From assembly GCF_001659985.1 (NCBI RefSeq), contig NZ_LYCS01000005.1, forward strand, positions 255,317 to 319,316: 64,000 nucleotides of DNA, written 5' to 3'. Position numbers and translations under genes: made by a program. Within the stretch, counting starts at the first letter, position 1, and each line of letters starts with the position of its first letter. Source of the stretch: Oceanobacillus sp. Castelsardo. Its GTDB lineage: Bacteria > Bacillota > Bacilli > Bacillales > Amphibacillaceae. Below, in pieces: positions 10,028-19,961 of this stretch. A model generated the notes under the pieces. The model saw only the letters and a program-made list of their open reading frames with translations. It had not been told where the DNA came from and did no database searches.

Positions 10028-11308
10028 CTATTTATAACTCAACACCTTTAAAGGTACGGTAATGAACATTATAAACATAATTAATACCGGTACAGAATAA
10101 ATAATCTGTGCATTTAACACTGCTGAAGTAATCAAAAAAGATAAATAAAGGATAATTAGAAGAGCCATAAACAACTTATTTTTTCTGAAATTAGAAATAA
10201 AACCAATAAAAATACTAAGTAGGATTATTATAAATATTAATACACCTATTACTCCTACTTTTACTCCTAAAGTATAAAAGATATTATCAATAAATGCCCC
10301 CGCACTACTAATTGTGTAATCAACGTTATATAGAACAAGTTCTTTTCCAAGGCCGTAGCCAAGGGGGTTCCTTTCGATTTCATTCGCAGCCATTTCATTT
10401 GATATTTCTCTAACGTCTAAGGAACCTTCATTGGATTGAAATCTATTAACAATATCGCTAATAATTTCTTGTGATGTTCCAATATAAGTTGAGACTATAA
10501 AAGTGGTTGTCAAAAAGAATAATAGCCCAAATAACCTTAGACCAAGCTTCCAATTTATTCTATATTGCCCATAACTTTTGTATAATAGTAATAATAAAAC
10601 AATTAGACAATTAAAAATACAGAGTAGTATTAAAGTTCTTGTTTGTGATAAGAGTAAAGAAATTACATTAGAAAGCAAAACAATACTGAAATACAGTTTA
10701 TATTTTGGAAACACATTTTTAATTAGTACAAACAATAAAAGTGGTATTGTCAAAATAAATAACGTTGTGTTACTAAATGTAATTCTATTACCCCACCAAG
10801 CATATAACCTTTCACCATATATATACGGTAGGTAATCCTGCATAAATAAATACAAAGATAACACTACAATAGAATAGACAAAACTAGAGTTTAAAAAGGT
10901 TTTAATTACACTTAAATAATTGTCCTTATTTATTAAAGATCTAAACATTACATAATTTATAAAAAAGTAAATGAAGGTTTTAACATCTGACAGCAAAAAT
11001 TCATTATTGTTTTGTAACCCTATAAAAGTATAGATGACTACAAATATAAATAAAGCCGCAATTATAAAATCCAATTTTGAAAATCTAATATTTACACCTA
11101 TATTAATAAAATTAATCACTAATAATATTAATAGAAATAACAGTAAGATATCTGTTGTTTCTACGCCTTTCCATTCAAGTACCAACTTATAATGAATATA
11201 ATTATTAAATGGAATAGAAAGATTTACAAACAAATATAAACAAAATAATTTAGTTATATTTTTTTTTATAAAAAAAATAAAGCCAAATATTATAATAAAA
11301 AATCCCAT
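10028..11308 (-). CDS. Wzy-like O-antigen/capsule polymerase
   Basis: A 426-residue integral membrane protein with about 10-12 predicted hydrophobic helices and a large external loop around 290-325 (NRFQSNEGSLDVREISNEMAANEIERNPLGYGLG). The arginine-rich segment and the NPLGYGLG turn are typical of the Wzy/O-antigen ligase superfamily, which joins repeat units on the outer membrane face. Its neighbour is the flippase gene, as in most Wzx/Wzy clusters. Sequence conservation in this family is weak, so the call rests on topology, the loop and the context. Confidence 0.82.
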   Translation of the reverse strand: MGFFIIIFGFIFFIKKNITKLFCLYLFVNLSIPFNNYIHYKLVLEWKGVETTDILLLFLLILLVINFINIGVNIRFSKLDFIIAALFIFVVIYTFIGLQNNNEFLLSDVKTFIYFFINYVMFRSLINKDNYLSVIKTFLNSSFVYSIVVLSLYLFMQDYLPYIYGERLYAWWGNRITFSNTTLFILTIPLLLFVLIKNVFPKYKLYFSIVLLSNVISLLLSQTRTLILLCIFNCLIVLLLLLYKSYGQYRINWKLGLRLFGLLFFLTTTFIVSTYIGTSQEIISDIVNRFQSNEGSLDVREISNEMAANEIERNPLGYGLGKELVLYNVDYTISSAGAFIDNIFYTLGVKVGVIGVLIFIIILLSIFIGFISNFRKNKLFMALLIILYLSFLITSAVLNAQIIYSVPVLIMFIMFITVPLKVLSYK

Positions 11309-11342
11309 GTTTGTACTCCTAAAGATATTATTTACCTGGTAG

Positions 11343-12602
11343 CTAAGCTTTCAACTTACGGTTTAAAAATACAATATAAATAACAGAAGAAAGACATATA
11401 ATAGTGACTGTAGTTATTGCAGCACCATAAATTGAATAATTGTTTATTAAAATTATATCCAGACCTATATTTACAATACCGACAAATAAGTTAATTATAA
11501 ATAAAGGTTTCACATGTCTTAACATTGATAACAAATTACCTGCAGGAATTCTAAGTGTACCAGCTATTAAATATCCAAAGCATAATATTCTAAACACCTG
11601 GATAGTATCACTATCTGAATAATTACTACCAAACAACATCCTAATAATGAAAGGAGCCCCGATAATTAGTAAGAATACTAAAAAACTGTTAATTAATAAA
11701 AGTATCTTTACCATTTTTTTGAATCTGAGTTTTACCCACTGCTTTTCTTTCCTATTTTTTGCAAAATAAGGATATACAAACGTCATAATGGAAAGTGGAA
11801 TAAAATTTAACGCAAACGGTATTAGTGTAGCCGTCTTGTATGTTGCAACTAGTTGGGGATCGTGTATTATTAGGCCAATTAAGAATATATCAATTAAATA
11901 CAAAATTTGTGAAATTACATTATTAAACATTGAGATAATAGAATATCCCATAAAGTTTTTCTTTTCAATGCTATTTATATTTGAATTCTGCCTATTAAAA
12001 AAGGTAAACCTTGTTCTTATAATATTAGAACCAAATATGATTGAAATTAAATACGAAATATAAAAAGCAATAATTACACCATATACCCCAAAGGAAATAG
12101 CCCCAATGATAGAAAATGTAAAAATTAGAAAACTATTTAATGTATTTAAAAAAGAAAATTCCTTATTTAATAATCCTGTTCTTAAATAATTTTGTATAAA
12201 TTCATACAAAAACATAAATAGAGGAATAAATGACATTAAAATTAATGCAATTTGTGTTTGTTCATTTGGGAACTCTATTGTTAAAGCATAAAATATCATT
12301 AAGATTGAGATTACTAAATTAGAAAGAATACCTACCTTAAAACCTAGCTTATAAAAAAGGTTTCTTTTCACATCGGACTCTTCACTACCAAATTGTAAAA
12401 GAGCAAACAATACTCCTAAACCGTTAAATAATAAAAAGATATTTAATATATTCTGAGAGTAGCTATAATTTCCAAATTCTGTCTTACTTAGTAATCTAAC
12501 TAAAAAGATACCACTACAGAAGTTAATAATCTTATTGATTAAGTTGGAGCCAAAAATGTGAAAAAGACCTTTTTGCATAAGCTTTTTTAAGAATTCATTC
12601 AT
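11343..12602 (-). CDS. Wzx-type polysaccharide flippase
   Basis: A 419-residue protein with about 12 membrane segments. It begins with KGLFHIFGSNLINKIINFCSGIFLVRLLSKTEFG, the N-terminal pattern of the MOP/RfbX (Wzx) family, which moves undecaprenyl-linked repeat units across the membrane. The start overlaps the stop of the asparagine-synthase-like gene by four bases (ATGA), so the two are translationally coupled. It is distinct from the second MOP-type transporter at 49074-50627. Confidence 0.9.
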   Translation of the reverse strand: MNEFLKKLMQKGLFHIFGSNLINKIINFCSGIFLVRLLSKTEFGNYSYSQNILNIFLLFNGLGVLFALLQFGSEESDVKRNLFYKLGFKVGILSNLVISILMIFYALTIEFPNEQTQIALILMSFIPLFMFLYEFIQNYLRTGLLNKEFSFLNTLNSFLIFTFSIIGAISFGVYGVIIAFYISYLISIIFGSNIIRTRFTFFNRQNSNINSIEKKNFMGYSIISMFNNVISQILYLIDIFLIGLIIHDPQLVATYKTATLIPFALNFIPLSIMTFVYPYFAKNRKEKQWVKLRFKKMVKILLLINSFLVFLLIIGAPFIIRMLFGSNYSDSDTIQVFRILCFGYLIAGTLRIPAGNLLSMLRHVKPLFIINLFVGIVNIGLDIILINNYSIYGAAITTVTIICLSSVIYIVFLNRKLKA

Positions 12603-14335
12603 CTATTATCACCAATAAACACCTTAACTGTTGCCAGAATAGTAAGTACTTGTATCTTTTCTACCGTTATTCCATCCCTATACAAATCTTGGCACATAAT
12701 TTTAATACTTTTATGACTATCTAATAAATCTATGTTTTCTTTATAGTAGCTAATAATGAACTCTTTTAAATCCTGATTTTTTCTATACCAATAATCAAAA
12801 GGATTCATTCCCCTCTTGGCATTGTAACCATATAAAGCCGGCAATTTTAATGTTTTTAAAACCTTATTGACTATTTTTATGGATAGATTTTTTGACTTTA
12901 TTAAATATCTCGGGGTTGTAATTTTTGACTTAATCTTCTCATAAATATAATGGGAAGCAGCTGGATATTTCCTTAAGATCCATTTGTAATATAGATTATG
13001 ATTAATCCGCTTTTCTAATGGAATATTAAGACAAAACTGCATAAATTCCAAGTTGTAAAATGGCGAAAAAGACTCAGTTTGTTCTTGAAATGAAAGATTA
13101 CCATTTAACGCAAAATTAAATCCCCTATTATACATTTTAAATAACTCATCATTTTCATAGTTGATGTATTCAATACGGTCCAATCTATCTTTATATTTCG
13201 TGGAATAAACATACTCAGAGAAACTTACTTTTTCATGTTTTCGACTTTTCGAAAATGACCCAACAATAACGTCACCTAACTGGCCAGTATGAACAAGCCC
13301 GTACGGGGCTAAATTAAGAGATTCTAGGTTATTTTTAGAATGCGCCATACCATAATAAATACTTGTACCACCGCTAATCTTAACTACATTTTCGATATCA
13401 AGCAAAAACTTTGCGTCATCCAATGATTTAAAGATAAACTCATGATTTAAGTCTACTGCAATTTGTTTTGCAATTTTCTCATCAAGATAATTTGACTGTG
13501 AAAATGTATAATTCAATAAATTTTTATATCCTAAATCGTGAGCTACGAAATTTACCATCCTAGAGTCGAGTCCGCCACTTAAAGAAGCTATATGCTTATA
13601 GCCATATTCCTGATCCTTATCAAATTGAAGTTTGACTGCATCTCTGAATAATCTATCTAATTCATCGATTATTTCATCTTCATTCCCAAAAATTGTAGGG
13701 GTATTATTGAATTGAAAATACCTTTTAATTTCAATCTTTTTACTTTCAACCTTAATATAATGACCAGGTAGCAGCTTCTTAATTTCCTTAAACAGAGTAT
13801 TATCATCAATCATATATCCAAAAGTTAACATACAAAGACAACTTTCTTCATCTAAACTAAGTGAATTATTGTTATCTTTTAATATATTTGAAAGATCGCT
13901 GCTTCTTGATCCTAATAATATCCCTCCCTCAATTAAAGAATAATACACCTTTTTATCGCCAACCTGGTCAGTATAGATTAGCCATAAATCTTCATTTTTA
14001 TCATGAAAAACACAGGAATAACTACCTCTTATGTCCTGGAAGAAAAGTTCCTTTTTATTTTTATACATACTTATTAATGTCTTTTCTAATGTTTCCTCTT
14101 GATATTTCGCCATCAATTGTCTACTATTTAGCAAAACTCCATCAGTAATTATTAAATAATTATCATCTTCAAAGAATACCTTATCATTAATAAACTTTTG
14201 GTTTACCTTCCTTTCAAAGTAAAAGCTATCAGATTTGGTTCTATTCTTTATTAGATTATCTTCATTAGTATCACCATGATTAATAAAATTAAGTTGATTT
14301 ATATTACTCCCAATATATCCTGTTATTCCAGGCAT
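12599..14335 (-). CDS. Asparagine-synthase-like protein lacking the glutaminase cysteine
   Basis: A 578-residue protein laid out like AsnB: an N-terminal Ntn-hydrolase-like half (1 to about 210) and a C-terminal ATP-pyrophosphatase half with the PP-loop SLSGGLDSRM near residue 255. The N-terminus reads MPGITGYIG, so the catalytic Cys2 of glutamine-dependent enzymes (MCGI) is proline here. It should be unable to hydrolyse glutamine in the usual way and may use ammonia or perform another adenylation-dependent amidation. Such AsnB-like genes occur in capsule and O-antigen clusters, where some amidate uronic acids; with UDP-ManNAcA likely in this pathway, that is a reasonable inference. Confidence 0.85.
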   Translation of the reverse strand: MPGITGYIGSNINQLNFINHGDTNEDNLIKNRTKSDSFYFERKVNQKFINDKVFFEDDNYLIITDGVLLNSRQLMAKYQEETLEKTLISMYKNKKELFFQDIRGSYSCVFHDKNEDLWLIYTDQVGDKKVYYSLIEGGILLGSRSSDLSNILKDNNNSLSLDEESCLCMLTFGYMIDDNTLFKEIKKLLPGHYIKVESKKIEIKRYFQFNNTPTIFGNEDEIIDELDRLFRDAVKLQFDKDQEYGYKHIASLSGGLDSRMVNFVAHDLGYKNLLNYTFSQSNYLDEKIAKQIAVDLNHEFIFKSLDDAKFLLDIENVVKISGGTSIYYGMAHSKNNLESLNLAPYGLVHTGQLGDVIVGSFSKSRKHEKVSFSEYVYSTKYKDRLDRIEYINYENDELFKMYNRGFNFALNGNLSFQEQTESFSPFYNLEFMQFCLNIPLEKRINHNLYYKWILRKYPAASHYIYEKIKSKITTPRYLIKSKNLSIKIVNKVLKTLKLPALYGYNAKRGMNPFDYWYRKNQDLKEFIISYYKENIDLLDSHKSIKIMCQDLYRDGITVEKIQVLTILATVKVFIGDNR

Positions 14336-14368
14336 TCCTATACCTCCAATGATTACCCCTAATGTTTA

Positions 14369-15484
14369 CTAGTTTAGTATTACTTCTAATTCTTGTTTAA
14401 TAACTTTATCTGGTCTACATTTATCAAAAATAGACCCAGAACCCTCCTTGGAAATATAATTAAATACGGAAGGGTTATAATATAGGTATTCTATTGATTC
14501 AGCTACCTCTGCTGGAGATTTAGTTAATAAACCAGTTTTTTTATGCTCTACAAACTCTGGAATAGCTGAATTGTCAGTTGTTATGGTCACTAATCCGCTA
14601 GACATAGCCTCACACATGGAAACCCCTTGCGAATCCTGTCTGGTTGGGCATAAAAATATGCCATTTTTCAAGTGCTCTTGTTTAATTTCTTTATGCTTTA
14701 AATATTTGTTTTTTATATTTACATTAGGGAGTTCTCTTAATGGTTTAAGTGTTTTATCAAACAACTTTCCTGAGCCATAAATGTTGAATTCCAAATCATT
14801 GAAGAATTCCTTATTTTTCAATTTCAATATTGCCTCTACAGCTACATCATTAGCATATTTTCTTGACTCAAACGGCCTAATAAGTAATATCTTTTTCCTT
14901 TGGGATGTGTCTTTCTCTTCAAACTTAAATAAATCCGTATCTACTACATTATGAATGATGTGATATTTATTTACTTTGGATAAAGTATCTTTCTCCATAA
15001 TACTTTTAATCCAATTAGAAACAAAAATGAATTTAATGTCTCTTTCCTCTGACTCTTTAATGAATTTTCTTAAGTTAAATAATTGCCTAGTATTTTGTAA
15101 AATATATTTCAAAAAGTTATGCTCAGTAAAGTTAAATAATCTCCTATACCAAGCAATGGCTTCCATCAAATGAATCCAGACAATTATTGGTATCTGACTA
15201 TCAATAGAGTTTAATGCCTTTATCATATGTCTATTTATAAAATGCACCAATATTTTATAAGGCTTTTCATTCTTGACGAAATGAATAAATGATTCATTAT
15301 TTCCCTCTATAACTTTAACACCTTCAAACGTATATTCATTAATCTCATCCAGATTATTATCTAAAACAAATACCACAACCTCTAATTTAGACTTTATATA
15401 TTCTAAAACTCTACGATGGATAAATGCATTTCTATAAAGACTATCTTCCTTTGGATACATGTTAGTTAATATAAGGTATTTCAA
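14369..15484 (-). CDS. Glycosyltransferase family 4 protein
   Basis: A 371-residue GT-B enzyme. The N-terminus reads MKYLILTNMYPKEDSLYRNAFIHRR, typical of GT4 transferases, and the donor domain carries CPTRQDSQGVSMCEAMSSGLVTITTDNSAIPEFV with E-x7-E-like spacing. Translation appears to begin at a TTG that overlaps the stop of the dehydrogenase gene by four bases (TTGA), indicating tight coupling. By position it may act on a ManNAcA-containing intermediate, but specificity cannot be read from sequence. Confidence 0.85.
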   Translation of the reverse strand: MKYLILTNMYPKEDSLYRNAFIHRRVLEYIKSKLEVVVFVLDNNLDEINEYTFEGVKVIEGNNESFIHFVKNEKPYKILVHFINRHMIKALNSIDSQIPIIVWIHLMEAIAWYRRLFNFTEHNFLKYILQNTRQLFNLRKFIKESEERDIKFIFVSNWIKSIMEKDTLSKVNKYHIIHNVVDTDLFKFEEKDTSQRKKILLIRPFESRKYANDVAVEAILKLKNKEFFNDLEFNIYGSGKLFDKTLKPLRELPNVNIKNKYLKHKEIKQEHLKNGIFLCPTRQDSQGVSMCEAMSSGLVTITTDNSAIPEFVEHKKTGLLTKSPAEVAESIEYLYYNPSVFNYISKEGSGSIFDKCRPDKVIKQELEVILN

Positions 15485-16755
15485 GTGATTAACTCCCCAA
15501 TCGGTCCTTGTTTTTGACCTACGACTTTGTTAAGCACACCTTTAGTGTCAATAACGAATTTATCTTTAAGAATGTCACCATCTATTTCTTTAAAATAATC
15601 ATGGTCGACTAACAATACAACTATATCTGCTTTATTAATAGCTTCAACTGTATTGCATAACTGGATATTATAATCTCTTAAGTTAACGGGTAGTTCATTA
15701 ATATATGGCTCCACTACATAAACTGTATCTTTGAATTTTGTCGCCAATCCCTTCACAACATCTACTGCTGGACTTTCTCTTAAATCATCTATATTTGCTT
15801 TAAAGGAGAGGCCTAAACAGGCTATAGTAGAATTAGGTTTATTATTGACCTTTTCCGTAACCTTTTCTATAACATAATTGGGTTTTAATTCATTAACCAT
15901 TCGTGCAGTATGAATGAGTCTAGATTCTTCAGGAGCAGAATCAATAATAAACCATGGATCAACAGCAATACAGTGTCCTCCAACACCTGGCCCCGGTTGT
16001 AATATATTTACACGTGGATGGTGATTTGCTAATTCTATTAATTCCCACACATCTATATCTAGCTTGTCAGCAATAATCGATAATTCATTTGCAAAAGCTA
16101 TATTAACATCTCTGAATGAATTCTCCGTTAGTTTAGATAATTCTGCAGTTCTAGCATTAGTTTTAAGTATTTCACCATTTACAAAGCTACTGTAGAAATA
16201 AGCAGTTTTTTCGGTGGATATGTCATTAATTCCACCTACTATACGATCATTTGAAATTAATTCTTCAAGTATTTTCCCTGGTAATACACGTTCCGGACAA
16301 TGAGCTACATAAACCTGTTGACTACTTTGTCCATCAAAATTTAAATCAGGTCTTTCTTGTTCAATCCATTCTACTACTTTTTCTGTTGTACCTACTGGAC
16401 TAGTAGACTCTAATATAATAATATTTCCGGGCTCTATATAAGTTGCAATTGACTTAGTAGCATTTTCTACATAAGATAAATCTGCTTTGTGGTTTTCTTT
16501 AAAGGGAGTAGGGACTGATAAAATAAAAACATCGGCTTTTGCAGGAATTGTCGATGCAGTTAATAGTCCTCGTTCTACAGCTTCATTAACCTTTTTATTT
16601 AAATTAGGCTCAAAAATATGTGCTTCACCTTTATTAATCGTTTCTATAGCATTTTCATTTATATCGACTCCATGAACATTGTAACCACTATCAGCTAGGA
16701 CAACTGCTGTTGGCAAACCTATATAACCTAGACCTACAACACAAATATTTTTCAC
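15481..16755 (-). CDS. wecC: UDP-N-acetyl-D-mannosamine dehydrogenase
   Basis: Oxidises UDP-ManNAc to UDP-ManNAcA with two NAD+. The roughly 424-residue protein has the N-terminal Rossmann motif GLGYIGLPTAVVLA, an ESTSPVGTTE segment and the catalytic cysteine in GPGVGGHCIAVDPWF, all typical of the UDP-sugar 6-dehydrogenase family of the WecC type. GAGG lies eight bases before a GTG at 16755; an ATG two codons earlier (16761) is too close to it. With mnaA in the same operon it supplies an acidic sugar. UDP-glucose dehydrogenases are related, but the WecC-like pattern and the 2-epimerase favour ManNAc. Confidence 0.9.
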   Translation of the reverse strand: MKNICVVGLGYIGLPTAVVLADSGYNVHGVDINENAIETINKGEAHIFEPNLNKKVNEAVERGLLTASTIPAKADVFILSVPTPFKENHKADLSYVENATKSIATYIEPGNIIILESTSPVGTTEKVVEWIEQERPDLNFDGQSSQQVYVAHCPERVLPGKILEELISNDRIVGGINDISTEKTAYFYSSFVNGEILKTNARTAELSKLTENSFRDVNIAFANELSIIADKLDIDVWELIELANHHPRVNILQPGPGVGGHCIAVDPWFIIDSAPEESRLIHTARMVNELKPNYVIEKVTEKVNNKPNSTIACLGLSFKANIDDLRESPAVDVVKGLATKFKDTVYVVEPYINELPVNLRDYNIQLCNTVEAINKADIVVLLVDHDYFKEIDGDILKDKFVIDTKGVLNKVVGQKQGPIGELIT

Positions 16756-16780
16756 TATCATTTCCTCTTTTCATTTATAA

Positions 16781-17470
16781 TTAATAGGCATCTCTTGAAC
16801 CAAATAATACTAGAACTGTTTTTAAAATTAATTTGAAATCTATCATTAAATTTCTTTCACGTATATATTTCAAATCTAACTCTACCCATTCATCAAACCC
16901 TATATTACTTCTACCACTAACCTGCCAATAACAAGTTAAACCAGGAGTAACAATTAATCTTTGTTTCTCATAATTATTATACTGGTTAACCTCATCAGGA
17001 AGAGGCGGTCTCGGTCCGACTAAACTCATCTCCCCTTTTATTACGTTAATTAATTGAGGTAATTCATCTATACTAGTTTTACGAATAAATCTACCTATTC
17101 TAGTAACTCTTGGATCATTCTTAATCTTAAATACAGGGCCAGTTGCTTCGTTTTGTTCCATTAAAACTGCTTTTAAGTCCTCCGCATTAGATACCATCGA
17201 TCGAAACTTATACATATAAAATTTTCTTCCATCTTTACCTATACGTATTTGCTTGAAAAAAACTGGGCCTTTATTATCTTCTATCTTAATAAGTAAAGAA
17301 ACAATAAAAAATAAAGGAGATAAACAAATGATACCAATAATTGAAAGGAAAATATCTGTTGTTCTCTTACTTATTAGATACAATTCATTATCATTAACTA
17401 CAACCTTTTGATAATTAATTTCTTTAACAGCAGAATCTTTAACTTTCTTATCAGAAGTAGATATTTCCAA
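16781..17470 (-). CDS. Initiating undecaprenyl-phosphate sugar-1-phosphate transferase
   Basis: A 229-residue member of the bacterial sugar transferase family (WcaJ/CpsE C-terminal type, Pfam Bac_transf). It begins polysaccharide assembly by moving a sugar-1-phosphate from a UDP-sugar to undecaprenyl phosphate. One hydrophobic hairpin lies at about 36-62, followed by FKQIRIGKDGRKFYMYKF, the DPRVTRIGRFIRKTSIDELPQ block and SLVGPRPPLPDEV, the catalytic core. The long N-terminal four-helix region of WbaP-type proteins is absent, as in many Firmicutes. The start is a TTG seven bases after GGTGGTGA. Its sugar could be glucose, galactose or GlcNAc. Confidence 0.93.
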   Translation of the reverse strand: MEISTSDKKVKDSAVKEINYQKVVVNDNELYLISKRTTDIFLSIIGIICLSPLFFIVSLLIKIEDNKGPVFFKQIRIGKDGRKFYMYKFRSMVSNAEDLKAVLMEQNEATGPVFKIKNDPRVTRIGRFIRKTSIDELPQLINVIKGEMSLVGPRPPLPDEVNQYNNYEKQRLIVTPGLTCYWQVSGRSNIGFDEWVELDLKYIRERNLMIDFKLILKTVLVLFGSRDAY

Positions 17471-17513
17471 GAAATGTCACCACCCAATATATACTTTTAT
17501 CTGCGCTAAGTGC

Positions 17514-18392
17514 TTAGTTATTTATTTTTAAGGATATTAATTCTTCTAATAATTTTTCAACATCTTTACCTAACTCTTCATCTTGTAGAGCAATTTCAAC
17601 AGTAGTTCGAATAAAACCTAGTTTCTCCCCTACATCATATCTTTTCCCTTCAAAATCATAGGCAAAAACATTTTGTATTTGATTTAATTTTTGGATAGCA
17701 TCCGTTAACTGTATTTCCCCACCCGCACCAAGTTCATGTTCTTCAAGGAATTGAAATATTTCGGGAGTCAATACGTATCTTCCCATAATTGCTAGATTAG
17801 AAGGGGCAGTTCCTTGTGCAGGCTTTTCTACAAAATTACTTACTTGATAACGCCTACCTTCAATTGTTAACGGATCAATAATCCCATATCGATGTGTTTC
17901 ATTTTCTGGTACCTGTTGTACACCAATAACAGATGAATTTGTTTCATCATACTGCTCTATTAATTGTTTTAATCCTGGTTTTTCAGCTTGGACTATATCA
18001 TCTCCCAGCAGTATCGCAAATGGTTCACTTCCAATAAATTTACGAGCACACCATACTGCATGACCAAGCCCTTTTGGTTCTTTTTGGCGAATATAGTGAA
18101 TTTCAACATTAGAAGACTGGTTTACTTTATCAAGCATTTCAAACTTTTCTTTTCTCATTAGATTATCTTCTAATTCAAAGTTTCTATCAAAATGATCTTC
18201 AATTGCGCGCTTACCTTTACCAGTTACAATAATAATATCTTCAATACCCGATTCAATTGCTTCTTCAACTATGTATTCTATAGTCGGCCTATCCACTATT
18301 GGTAGCATCTCTTTTGGCATTGCCTTTGTTGCAGGTAAGAATCTAGTACCTAATCCTGCTGCTGGAATTATTGCTTTTTTTACTTTACTCAT
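17514..18392 (-). CDS. galU: UTP-glucose-1-phosphate uridylyltransferase, copy 1
   Basis: Makes UDP-glucose. The 292-residue protein opens with [24 protein letters not shown], followed by the catalytic-site motif and [21 protein letters not shown] and the VEKP segment of the GalU/GtaB family. GGGGG stands seven bases before the ATG. A second gene of the same family with long near-identical stretches lies at 30909-31781. This copy is embedded in the capsule operon just before the initiating transferase, which may use its product. Confidence 0.95.
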   Translation of the reverse strand: MSKVKKAIIPAAGLGTRFLPATKAMPKEMLPIVDRPTIEYIVEEAIESGIEDIIIVTGKGKRAIEDHFDRNFELEDNLMRKEKFEMLDKVNQSSNVEIHYIRQKEPKGLGHAVWCARKFIGSEPFAILLGDDIVQAEKPGLKQLIEQYDETNSSVIGVQQVPENETHRYGIIDPLTIEGRRYQVSNFVEKPAQGTAPSNLAIMGRYVLTPEIFQFLEEHELGAGGEIQLTDAIQKLNQIQNVFAYDFEGKRYDVGEKLGFIRTTVEIALQDEELGKDVEKLLEELISLKINN

Positions 18393-18428
18393 TTTATTTC
18401 CCCCATAATAAATTATTTTAATAAGCTT

Positions 18429-19196
18429 CTAAAACAAGCCAAGAAATTTCTTCCGTTTCTTCACTTGCTCAGGTTCCATACGATTAACATTCAAGTTACT
18501 TACTAATAAGTCACTATTCTCAATAAACATAAAGTAATAATCACTACCATATTTATTCTTCATTTCACGAAATGCCTCATCCATACAAAACCCTCTAGTC
18601 GTTGTGTTATGTGCATCTGATGCAATAAAATGCGTTAAGTTCGCTTCGATTAGCTGGTGAGAAAAGGTTTGAATATTCTTCCCAAACTTCCCTACCACAC
18701 TAGCGGCGGTAACCTGGGTTAGTGCACCTTTCTGCACAAATTCATATAGTTTTGATGGGTGTTCCATTAATTCTCTATTTCTTTCAGGGTGAACGATAAT
18801 AGGCTTGTACCCTGCTACTTGAATATCAAATAACATTTGCGCTGAATAACGTGGTACATGGCCAGAAGGGAACTCAACAAAAAGATATTTCGTTTCATTT
18901 AAAGGAAGAAGTTCCGCATTCTCTAGGTCTTCTATCATATCCCCATTGATACGCGTCTCTTGTCCTGGTAAAACGGTTAAAGGAATATTCTCTTGAACAA
19001 GTAGTTCATTTAATTTTTCCACCTGGCCCTTAATACTTGCGCGGTCATTGTCATACTTTCCATTTCGATGATGGGGAGTAGCAATAATAGAAGTAATTCC
19101 ATGTCTGACGGCTTCTCTAGCCATTTTCAAACTATCTTCCTGTGATTTCGCACCATCATCAATTCCAGGTAATATATGTGAATGGATATCATTCAT
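18429..19196 (-). CDS. Mn-dependent protein tyrosine phosphatase, CpsB/YwqE type
   Basis: A PHP-domain phosphatase that removes phosphate from the tyrosine cluster of the BY-kinase encoded directly upstream and so tunes polymer length. The 255-residue protein has the metal-ligand motifs NDIHSHILPGIDDGA at the N-terminus, TPHH, HPERNRE and SDAHN. I place the start at the ATG at 19196: AAAGGGGTG precedes it at good spacing, and YwqE/CpsB proteins begin with this MxDxHxH pattern. An upstream in-frame start at 19232 would add twelve unconserved residues. Confidence 0.94.
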   Translation of the reverse strand: MNDIHSHILPGIDDGAKSQEDSLKMAREAVRHGITSIIATPHHRNGKYDNDRASIKGQVEKLNELLVQENIPLTVLPGQETRINGDMIEDLENAELLPLNETKYLFVEFPSGHVPRYSAQMLFDIQVAGYKPIIVHPERNRELMEHPSKLYEFVQKGALTQVTAASVVGKFGKNIQTFSHQLIEANLTHFIASDAHNTTTRGFCMDEAFREMKNKYGSDYYFMFIENSDLLVSNLNVNRMEPEQVKKRKKFLGLF

Positions 19197-19262
19197 TCCG
19201 TACACCCCTTTTTCATGATAAAGACCCCCCACGTGTTAATAAATGCAAGGAGTCTTTTTCTG

Positions 19263-19961
19263 TTAATTGGTACCGTAGTAATAGTAATAATTGGAACCTT
19301 GCTTCTCACGACCGTTCAATACCGTTCCTAACAGTTTTGCTCTTGCAGGTTCTAGGATATCCTTCGCCTTCGTAGCTGTTTCTAATTCGGTATGTTTACT
19401 ACGGATAACTAAAATAGAACCATCTACCATATTGGCTAATATTTGTGCATCAGTCACTGCTAATACTGGCGGTGTATCAAAGATGACTAAATCATACGCC
19501 TGTGTCGCTTCTTCGATAAATTGTTCCATTTTTCTTGATGCTAATAACTCAGATGGATTCGGAGGAATCGGACCACATGAAATAACATCTAAATTTTCAA
19601 TATCTGTTCTGTTAGCAGCATCATCTAATGTAACTTCTCCAACAAGAACATTACTTAGTCCGGTTAAATTATCTAATCGAAATGTATAATGTACCGTTGG
19701 TTTTCTTAAATCCGCATCTACAAGTAAAACTTTCTTTCCTGCTTGTGCATAAACGATAGCCAAATTCGCCGTAGTTGTAGACTTTCCTTCACTAGGTCCA
19801 GAAGACGTCACTATAAGTGATTTGATTTCATTATCAACAGATGCGAATTGGATATTCGTTCGAATCGTACGATATTGTTCGGAGATAGGTGATTTCGGGT
19901 TAATCTTTGTAATCAGCTGTCTCATTTTGTTATTTATTTTAGACGGTTTTTTGAGCGCCAT
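19263..19961 (-). CDS. Capsule BY-kinase (CpsD/CapB/YwqD type)
   Basis: Cytoplasmic bacterial tyrosine kinase that works with the membrane modulator encoded upstream. The 232-residue protein has EQYRTIRTNIQFA near the N-terminus, Walker A GPSEGKSTTTANLA, Walker A' VLLVDADLRKPTVH, the Walker B-like VIFDTPP, and a C-terminal tail with five tyrosines in a row (NYYYYYGTN), the autophosphorylation site. An AAGGGG box nine bases upstream favours ATG 19961 over the GTG at 19970. The gene overlaps the 3' end of the modulator gene, as is common for this pair. Confidence 0.96.
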   Translation of the reverse strand: MALKKPSKINNKMRQLITKINPKSPISEQYRTIRTNIQFASVDNEIKSLIVTSSGPSEGKSTTTANLAIVYAQAGKKVLLVDADLRKPTVHYTFRLDNLTGLSNVLVGEVTLDDAANRTDIENLDVISCGPIPPNPSELLASRKMEQFIEEATQAYDLVIFDTPPVLAVTDAQILANMVDGSILVIRSKHTELETATKAKDILEPARAKLLGTVLNGREKQGSNYYYYYGTN

